Origin: Inquilinus limosus DSM 16000 | GTDB lineage: Bacteria > Pseudomonadota > Alphaproteobacteria > DSM-16000 > Inquilinaceae | Direction of reading: 5' to 3' | Assembly: GCF_000423185.1 (NCBI RefSeq) | Contig: NZ_AUHM01000018.1 | Span: 62,001 to 126,000 of the forward strand | Length of the DNA: 64,000 nt | Shown: positions 58,379-64,000 of the stretch, in pieces | Layout of the letters: each line of letters begins with the position of its first letter | How positions within the stretch are numbered: the stretch's first letter is position 1 | Translations under genes and position numbers: made by a program | The notes under the pieces: generated by a model | Databases searched by the model: none | The model's input: the letters and a program-made list of their open reading frames with translations, nothing else | Told to the model about the DNA's origin: nothing

Positions 58379-59680
58379 TCAGCCGAAGCAGGTCGGATAG
58401 GCGGCGCGGACCTGGCCCCGGCCGTCGACGCCCCAGATCACGCGCCAGCGGTCGAGGCAGGTGCAGGGGTGGGAGATGCCGAACTCGATCACGTCGCCGA
58501 CCGCGACCGGGCTGCCGGCGTCGAGCGCCAGGAAGGCGTGCTGGTCGTTCAGCTTCGCCACCTTCGCCTCGTCCGGCCCGGCGAAGCCGTGCACCGGGCG
58601 CCCGTCGCGGTGCAGGCGCAGCGGCGTCGGCAGGTCCTGGTCGTGGGAAACGTCGCGCATACCCATGCCGCAGATCGCGAGGCCAGGCTCGGGCCGCGAC
58701 AGCACCTCGGCCCAGATCCGCAGCGCCGGCCGGAAGCCCTCCGACGCGCTCGCGATCTCGCCGCCGAGGCGGAAGCCCTGCCGGGCGTCCAGCGCCGCCA
58801 GGCCGCGCTTGTAGATGCCGTGGTCGTGGAAGAAGATCGCGCCGCTGCGCAGCACCAGCCGGGCCTTGCCGTCGGCGGCCGCGACGGGACCGAGATGCCG
58901 CACGATCAGGTCGAAATAGGTGGAGCCGCCAGCGGTCAGGATCAGCGGCGCCTGCGGCCCGACGGCGGCGCGGACTTTGCCGAACGCCTCCGCCGCCAGC
59001 GCGGCGAGGCCGGCGATCGCCGCCTGCGTCCGCTCCGCATCCGCCGTCGCCGCCGCGCCCTCATAGGCGCCGATTCCGGCCAGGCGCAGCCGGCCCTCGC
59101 TGGCCTTGACCGCGGCGATCACCCGCTCCGCCGCCGCCAGGTCGCGGGCGCCGGCGCGGCCGGCCCCGACCTCGACCAGCACCGGCAGCGGCGCCAGCCG
59201 CGCCTCGTCCCAGGCGGCGTCCAGCGCGGCGGCGGCCTCCGGGGAATCGACGAAGACGTAGATCTCGGCCCGGGGATAGACCTCGTGCAGCCGGGCCAGG
59301 CGGCGGGCGCCGCCCGCACCGCCGACCTGGTTGGCCAGGATCAGCCGGTTCAGCCCGGCGCGCAGCATCACCGCGGCCTGGCGGATATCGGCCACCGTGG
59401 TGCCCCAGGCCCCGGCCGCGACCAGCAAGGCCGCCAGCGCCGGCGCCATCGGCGTCTTGGCATGCGGGGCGATCGCCGCCCCCTGCTCCGCCGCATAGCG
59501 CAGCATCAGGGCGCGGTTGGCGGCGAAAGCCTCCTCGTCCAGGGTCAGCACCGGCAGTGACATGGTGCCCTCGGCCGGGTGCCAGCCTTGCGCGGCCACC
59601 TCGTCCAGCGGGATCGGCCCGGCGCCCGGCGGCACGCCCCGGATGCCGTCATGCAGCATGTCGATGATCCCGTCGGCCAC
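58379..59680 (-). CDS. PLP-dependent D-threonine aldolase / D-serine dehydratase-like enzyme
   Basis: 433 residues of the fold-III (alanine racemase-like) DSD/D-threonine aldolase family. K75 in IAPHAKTPM is the probable PLP lysine. The C-terminal GISHPCTCLDRW gives the histidine and cysteine metal ligands of D-serine dehydratase-type members. ATAGGSTYFD is the phosphate-binding region (seen as LTAGGSTYFD). The start is GTG 59680 (MADGIIDMLH), with AAGGGGAG eight bases upstream; the frame continues open upstream but is not coding. It would deaminate or cleave a D-amino or beta-hydroxy amino acid, consistent with the amino-acid transporter and deacylase in the same regulon. Confidence 0.87.
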   Translation of the reverse strand: MADGIIDMLHDGIRGVPPGAGPIPLDEVAAQGWHPAEGTMSLPVLTLDEEAFAANRALMLRYAAEQGAAIAPHAKTPMAPALAALLVAAGAWGTTVADIRQAAVMLRAGLNRLILANQVGGAGGARRLARLHEVYPRAEIYVFVDSPEAAAALDAAWDEARLAPLPVLVEVGAGRAGARDLAAAERVIAAVKASEGRLRLAGIGAYEGAAATADAERTQAAIAGLAALAAEAFGKVRAAVGPQAPLILTAGGSTYFDLIVRHLGPVAAADGKARLVLRSGAIFFHDHGIYKRGLAALDARQGFRLGGEIASASEGFRPALRIWAEVLSRPEPGLAICGMGMRDVSHDQDLPTPLRLHRDGRPVHGFAGPDEAKVAKLNDQHAFLALDAGSPVAVGDVIEFGISHPCTCLDRWRVIWGVDGRGQVRAAYPTCFG

Positions 59681-59784
59681 GATCGCCGCTCCCCTTCCCT
59701 GTCCCTGGGCTTCCTTAGACGGCAGCGGCAGGCTATCTGTCAAGACAACGTTGTCACAAATCCATGACCCCGCGGAGAGGCCCC
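59681..59784. promoter_or_regulatory. Divergent promoter with LacI-type operator GACAACGTTGTC, copy 2
   Basis: The palindrome GACAACGTTGTC (59744-59755) lies between the PLP enzyme gene (minus) and the amidohydrolase gene (plus), 29 bp before the latter start. It matches the copy at 58324-58335 exactly. One repressor could thus control the transporter operon and both enzymes. GGAGAGG precedes ATG 59785. Confidence 0.7.
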
Positions 59785-60690
59785 ATGACCCAGCCCTATG
59801 ACGGCCCGATCGTCGATGCGCACCATCATCTCTGGGACCTCTCGATGGACCGCCATCCCTGGCTGCGCCCGGCGCGGGACATGGTGTTCGGCGACAGCGG
59901 GCCGCTGCGGCGGAACTATTTGCCGGCCGACTATCGGGCGGACGCGCGGAACCAGCCGGTGGTCGCGACCGTGCATATCGAGGCCGGCTGGGATCCCGCC
60001 GATCCGGTGGCGGAGACGGAATGGCTGGAGACGCTGGACAAGGCGGACGGCATCGCCACGCGATACGTCGCCCATGTCTCGCTCGAGTCACCTGACGCGG
60101 CGGCGCTGCTCGAGCGGCAGGCGGCCTTCCCTCGCGTTGTCGGCATCCGCGATATCCTGAGCTGGCATCCCGACCCGACCCGCAGCTTCGCTGCCCGGCC
60201 GGACCGGATGGACGACCCCGCCTGGCGCCGCGGCCTAGCGCGGCTGGAAGGGCACGGCCTGTCCTTCGACCTGATGATCTATCCCGGCCAGATGGCGGAC
60301 GCGCTGCGGCTGGTGCGCGACTTCCCCGGCCAGATCTTCATCCTGAACCATTGCGGCAGCCCGGCCGACCGCGACCCGGAGGGCATGGCCCACTGGCGCG
60401 CCGGGCTGGCGGCGCTGGGGCGCGAGCCGAACGTCCATCTCAAGATCTCCGACCTCGTGGCCTATGACCACGACTGGACGCCGGAGAGCCTGCGCGAGGT
60501 GGTGCTGGCCTGCCTCGACGCCTTCGGCCCCGACCGGTCGCTGTTCGCCAGCGACTTCCCGGTGGCCGGGCTGCACGCCTCCTTCGACCAGGTTTGGGAC
60601 GGCTTCAAGGCGATCACCGCGGACCTCACCCCGGCCGAGCAGCGGGCGCTGTTCCACGACAACGCCCGCCGGCTGTACCGGATCGATTAA
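59785..60690 (+). CDS. Amidohydrolase family protein (L-fuconolactonase-like, COG3618)
   Basis: 301 residues. The metal motif IVDAHHHLWD (about residues 8-17) opens the TIM barrel; FILNHCGSP, HLKISDL and FASDFPV follow as in the amidohydrolase 2 family of lactonases and decarboxylases. It likely hydrolyses a lactone or amide in the cytosol. The start at 59785 has GGAGAGG upstream. Gene and operator position place it in the LacI regulon of the neighbouring PLP enzyme and transporter, although sugar lactone hydrolysis for the CUT2 system downstream (convergent, 4-bp overlap) is an alternative. Confidence 0.87.
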   Translation: MTQPYDGPIVDAHHHLWDLSMDRHPWLRPARDMVFGDSGPLRRNYLPADYRADARNQPVVATVHIEAGWDPADPVAETEWLETLDKADGIATRYVAHVSLESPDAAALLERQAAFPRVVGIRDILSWHPDPTRSFAARPDRMDDPAWRRGLARLEGHGLSFDLMIYPGQMADALRLVRDFPGQIFILNHCGSPADRDPEGMAHWRAGLAALGREPNVHLKISDLVAYDHDWTPESLREVVLACLDAFGPDRSLFASDFPVAGLHASFDQVWDGFKAITADLTPAEQRALFHDNARRLYRID

Positions 60691-61640
60691 CGCCGCGCCT
60701 CCCGCCCCGACAGCAGCAGCAGGCCCAGGATCAGCCCGCCGAACAGGATGCTGCGCCAGCCGGGCGAGGCGTTCACCACGGTGATCAGGGCGGTGATGGT
60801 GACCAGGAGGATCGCCCCCGGGATGGTGCCGGCATAGGTGCCGCGCCCACCCAGGATCGAGGTGCCGCCCAGCACCACCGCGGCGATCGAGGTCAGGAGG
60901 TAGGGGTCGCCGATGCCGACATAGCCCTGCCGGTTCATGCCCAGCACCAGCACCCCGGCGATGCCCGCCATCAGCCCGCTCAGCGTGTAGAGCAACACCG
61001 TCGTCCGCCCGATATCGACGCCGGAGAGGCGCGCCGCCAGCGGGCTGGTGCCGAGGGCGAAGATCCGCGCGCCCACGGCCGTTCGGTGCAGCAGCACCAG
61101 CACCCCGGCCGAGACCACGAGCCAGAGCAGGATGCCGACCGGCACCCCGGCCGGTCGGGCGGAGCCGAGCCATTCGACCACCGGGTTGCGCACGGTGACG
61201 GCGCTGCCGCCGGCGACGATCACCAGGAGGCCCTGCAGCAGCGTCGCCATCGCCAGCGTCATGATCAGCGGATGCACCCTCAGCGCGGCGATGCCGAGGC
61301 CGTTGAGGAAGCCGATCCCGGCCGCCACCAGCAGCGTCGCCGCCACCCCGACCAGCCCGGTCGGATCCCAGGCCACCGACAGCAGCGGCAGCAGGATCGC
61401 CGTCACCGTAATCACGGCACCGACCGCGAGATCGATGCCGCCGCCGATCACCACCAGCGTCTGGCCGGCGGCGACGAGGCCGATCACGGCCGCGAGCTCC
61501 AGCAGGTAGCGCAGATGGCCATAGGCGCCGAAGCCGCGGGTCAGCAGGCTGGCGACGATCCAGACCGCGATCACCACCAGCCAGGCCAGCACCGCCTTGT
61601 GCCGCAGGATCGTGGGCAGCCGCGCGGCGATCGCGCTCAT
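60687..61640 (-). CDS. CUT2-type sugar ABC transporter permease (RbsC-like)
   Basis: 317 residues with about nine membrane helices. RbsC-type blocks are VAAGQTLVVIGGGIDLAVGA and GIAALRVHPLIMTLAMATLL, then GGTSILGGRGTYAGTIPGAI. It overlaps the other permease gene by 4 bp. The two permeases differ, so they probably form a heterodimer as in LsrCD-type importers. Its 3' end overlaps the amidohydrolase stop by 4 bp in a convergent arrangement. Confidence 0.92.
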   Translation of the reverse strand: MSAIAARLPTILRHKAVLAWLVVIAVWIVASLLTRGFGAYGHLRYLLELAAVIGLVAAGQTLVVIGGGIDLAVGAVITVTAILLPLLSVAWDPTGLVGVAATLLVAAGIGFLNGLGIAALRVHPLIMTLAMATLLQGLLVIVAGGSAVTVRNPVVEWLGSARPAGVPVGILLWLVVSAGVLVLLHRTAVGARIFALGTSPLAARLSGVDIGRTTVLLYTLSGLMAGIAGVLVLGMNRQGYVGIGDPYLLTSIAAVVLGGTSILGGRGTYAGTIPGAILLVTITALITVVNASPGWRSILFGGLILGLLLLSGREARR

Positions 61641-62596
61641 GCCCGCCCCCAGCGAATCTGCGGCAGCGCCACGGCGCCGACGATGATCAGCCCCTGGGCG
61701 ATGTATTGCGCCACGGGCGGAAATCCCAGGAAGAACATGACGTTGATCATGACGCTGAGCAGCAGGCTGCCGGCCAGGGCGCCGCGCATGGTGCCGGCCC
61801 CGCCGAGGAAGCCGACCCCGCCCAGCACCGCCGCGGCGATGGAGTTGAGGGTGAAGGGCGTGCCGATCACCGGGTCGCCCGACCCCGTCTGCGCCGCCAC
61901 GAACAGCCCGGCCAGCGCCGCCAGCATGAAGCTGACGGCATAGGCCACGACCTTGGCCAGGTCGACCGGCACGCCGGAGCGGTAGGCGCCGACCGGGTTG
62001 TCGCCGGCGGCATAGAGGCCGAGGCCGATCGGCGTCGCCAGGTACAGCTTCCAGGCGACCGCCAGCAGCACCAGCAGCAGCGCCGCCACGGGCTGATGCC
62101 CGGCCAGAAGCTCCGACAGCCAGTCCGGCACGTCGCCGCCCGGCCGCGGCAGCACCAGCAGCGCCGCGCCGCCGAGGATGAAGGACCCAGCCAGGGTGAC
62201 GATGATCGCCGGCAGCCGGAAGACCGCGACGATCGCCCCCGCCCCGGCCCCGACCGCGAGGCCGATCGCGGCCACGGCCAGCACCCCGCCGGGCACGCCG
62301 AAGAGGCCGTCGAAGCTGGTGGCGGCGACCACGGCGCCGAGACTGACCATGGCGCCGACCGCGAGGTTGATGCCGCCGGTCAGCATGATCATCGCCTGGG
62401 CCATCGCCACCAGCGCCAGCGGGAACCAGTTCTGGGTGAACTTGGCGACGCCCTCGACGCTGACCAGCCCCGGGAACAGCGCGACATACAGCGCCAGGAA
62501 CAGCGCCACGATCAGATACAACCCGCGCAGCCCCTGGTGCCGGCGGCCCTGGATCGCCCGGTAGAGCGGCCGGGCGGCCCGCCCTGCCGCGCTCAT
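61637..62596 (-). CDS. CUT2-type sugar ABC transporter permease (RbsC-like)
   Basis: 319 residues with about nine membrane helices. Blocks are AQAMIMLTGGINLAVGAMVS, RLPAIIVTLAGSFILGGAAL, YAAGDNPVGAYRSGVPVDLA and GGVGFLGGAGTMRGALAGSL. Start 62596 overlaps the ATPase stop (ATGA). The open frame upstream of it is the shadow of the ATPase gene. Substrate unknown. Confidence 0.92.
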   Translation of the reverse strand: MSAAGRAARPLYRAIQGRRHQGLRGLYLIVALFLALYVALFPGLVSVEGVAKFTQNWFPLALVAMAQAMIMLTGGINLAVGAMVSLGAVVAATSFDGLFGVPGGVLAVAAIGLAVGAGAGAIVAVFRLPAIIVTLAGSFILGGAALLVLPRPGGDVPDWLSELLAGHQPVAALLLVLLAVAWKLYLATPIGLGLYAAGDNPVGAYRSGVPVDLAKVVAYAVSFMLAALAGLFVAAQTGSGDPVIGTPFTLNSIAAAVLGGVGFLGGAGTMRGALAGSLLLSVMINVMFFLGFPPVAQYIAQGLIIVGAVALPQIRWGRA

Positions 62597-64000
62597 GCCG
62601 CCAGCCCCGGCGCCGCGACGCCCATGGCGGCGCCGACGATCGCCTCCTCGCTGATCCCCGGCCGCTCCAGCGTCGCCACGGTGCGGCCTGCGAACATCAC
62701 CGCCACCCGGTCGCAGAGATGGACCAGCTCCGGCGTGTCGGAGCTGAGCAGCACCACCGCCTTCCCCTGCGCGGCGAGCGCCCGCAGCATGACGTAGATC
62801 TCCCGCTTGGTCTCGACATCGACGCCCCGCGTGGGGTCGTTCAGCAGCAGCACGCGGGGCATCAGCGGCAGCCATTTGGCCAGCGCCACCTTCTGCTGGT
62901 TGCCGCCGGACAGCGCCTGCACCGGCCGCGCCGTGTCGCCCTTGATGGTCAGGCGCCTGGCGAGGTCGGCCACCGTCGCCGCCTCCCCTGCCCGGTCGCG
63001 CAGACCGCGCGAAGGCCGCGCCAAGGTCGGCAGCAACAGGTTGAAGGCGATGCTGTGCGGCAGCAGCAGCCCCTCCTTCTTACGGTCGGCCGGGATATAG
63101 GCCAGCCCCGCCGCCGTCGCCTCCGTCACCTTGGCGAAGGGCCGGTCGGCCCCGGCGATGCGTGCGGCATCGGCCCCCGCCGGCAGGGCGCCGACGAGGC
63201 CGAGCAACAAATCCTCCTGCCCCTGCCCGACCAGCCCGCCGATCCCGACCACCTCGCCGTAGCGCACGGTCAGGTCGACCTCCCGCGCCGCGCCCGCGCG
63301 GAAGCCGCGGATCTCGATCGCCATCTCCGGCTGGGCGAAAGGCTGCCAGGCCGGGAACAGGTCGCCCGGGTCGCGCCCGACCATCAGCCGCACCAGCCCT
63401 TCCGGGTCGACGCCTTCCAGCGGCCGGTCGGCGGTGCGGCTGCCGTCCTTCAGCACGGTGGCGTAATCGCAGAGGTCCAGCACCTCGTTCAGCCGGTGCG
63501 AGATGTAGAGGATGGCGACGCCCTCGTCGCGCAGCCGCCGGACCAGCCGAGCCAGGGTCTGCGCCTCATGCGCCGACAGCGAGGAGGTCGGCTCGTCCAG
63601 GATCAGCACCCGCGGCTTGCGGTACAGCGCCTTGGCGATCTCGACCATCTGCCGGCGGCCGAGCGAAAGTGCGTCGACCGGCAGGTCCAGCGGCTCGTCC
63701 AGCCCGACCAGCTCGCAGGCAGCGCGAGCCCGCGCCGCCAGAGTGCGATAGTCGATCAGCCCGAGCCGCCGCGGATAGGCGCCGAGGCCGATATTCTCGG
63801 CGATCGACAGGTGCGGCGCCAGGCTCAGCTCCTGCTGCACCACGGCGATGCCGGCGCGCTGGGCCTCGCGCGGCGTCAGGTGGCCGGCGCCGCGGCCGTC
63901 GACCCGCACCGTGCCGCCATCCGGCCGCAGCGCCCCGGACAGGATGTTGATCAGGGTCGACTTGCCGGCCCCGTTCTCGCCGAGCAGGGCATGGACCCGG
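62593..64000 (-). CDS. CUT2-type sugar ABC transporter ATP-binding protein (RbsA-like), truncated by window edge
   Basis: The frame is open to the end of the window, so the first 20 to 30 residues are missing. About 468 residues are visible, containing both nucleotide-binding domains typical of RbsA/MglA. The first domain has Walker A GENGAGKST close to the edge, LSLGRRQMVEIAKAL and Walker B VLILDEPTSSLS. The second has a degenerate Walker A (GGLVGQGQEDLL) as is normal for this family, signature LSGGNQQKVALAKWL and VLLLNDPTRGVD. It drives the two permeases encoded downstream. The binding protein must lie outside the window. Confidence 0.93.
   Translation of the reverse strand, partial: RVHALLGENGAGKSTLINILSGALRPDGGTVRVDGRGAGHLTPREAQRAGIAVVQQELSLAPHLSIAENIGLGAYPRRLGLIDYRTLAARARAACELVGLDEPLDLPVDALSLGRRQMVEIAKALYRKPRVLILDEPTSSLSAHEAQTLARLVRRLRDEGVAILYISHRLNEVLDLCDYATVLKDGSRTADRPLEGVDPEGLVRLMVGRDPGDLFPAWQPFAQPEMAIEIRGFRAGAAREVDLTVRYGEVVGIGGLVGQGQEDLLLGLVGALPAGADAARIAGADRPFAKVTEATAAGLAYIPADRKKEGLLLPHSIAFNLLLPTLARPSRGLRDRAGEAATVADLARRLTIKGDTARPVQALSGGNQQKVALAKWLPLMPRVLLLNDPTRGVDVETKREIYVMLRALAAQGKAVVLLSSDTPELVHLCDRVAVMFAGRTVATLERPGISEEAIVGAAMGVAAPGLAA

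Noticed and set aside
54386-59680. Ectoine/hydroxyectoine catabolic cluster
   Set aside because: Only the DoeB-like gene and a generic amino-acid importer fit. The hydrolase DoeA/EutD, EutB/EutC and the MocR-type regulator are missing, and control is by LacI.
1-64000. tRNA, rRNA, riboswitch or prophage genes
   Set aside because: No tRNA-like cloverleaf, rRNA segment, known riboswitch core or phage structural gene was recognised on either strand by reading; a covariance-model scan was not possible here.

Overview
The window is a GC-rich (roughly 70% by eye), densely packed chromosomal segment. Gene order, codon bias, TRAP and Liv transporters, HWE-free classical two-component genes and GTCATTGCGAG-type palindromes suggest a heterotrophic soil or rhizosphere alphaproteobacterium, perhaps of the Rhodospirillales (Inquilinus/Azospirillum type). 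The taxonomic guess is inference. No rRNA, tRNA, IS, prophage or CRISPR was seen. About 65 protein genes are supported. Nearly all belong to substrate-uptake and catabolic modules, each with its own regulator.

Layout. (1) 2-6592: hexarate use, with a truncated GudP-like MFS carrier, two LysR regulators, KdgD and GarD, interrupted by a YciI-like gene with an apparent frameshift and a tag glycosylase. (2) 6790-13395, minus strand: one seven-gene operon with an MmgE/PrpD enzyme, two tandem paralogous binding proteins, two permeases, an ATPase and an NtaA-type FMN monooxygenase. (3) 13591-21522: a shikimate/quinate-to-protocatechuate module with a shikimate dehydrogenase, a TetR regulator, an exported cyclase-family protein, a DctQMP TRAP transporter and a QuiC-type 3-dehydroshikimate dehydratase. 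Two identical 20-bp operators lie inside its two promoters. (4) 21533-25997: a Liv-type ABC transporter.

(5) 26122-31917: a LacI-controlled CUT1 sugar transporter with a GH172 (DUF2961) enzyme. (6) 31923-34045: a hypothetical protein, a small HAD protein and a CPA1 antiporter. (7) 34102-38870: an unusual GntR regulator with two winged helices, divergent from an SDR dehydrogenase and a TRAP transporter. (8) 38960-43570: a small MGMT-like protein, an HxlR regulator and a three-subunit molybdenum hydroxylase. (9) 43593-49351: an autoregulated LacI / FAD-oxidoreductase / CUT1 operon. (10) 49468-53286: a GNAT acetyltransferase, a two-component system with an MipA-like outer membrane protein, and a possible small membrane protein. 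(11) 53331-60690: a LacI regulon with a DoeB-like deacylase, a polar amino acid ABC transporter, a PLP D-amino-acid enzyme and an amidohydrolase, marked by two copies of GACAACGTTGTC. (12) 60687-64000: a CUT2 sugar transporter that runs off the window.

How it works together: each block pairs high-affinity import with one to three enzymes that feed central or aromatic metabolism, and a local repressor or activator senses the substrate. Palindromic repeats sit in several gaps between genes. In two transporter operons they lie exactly between the binding-protein gene and the membrane genes, where they may set expression ratios. Neither CUT1 system carries its own ATPase, which implies a shared one elsewhere.
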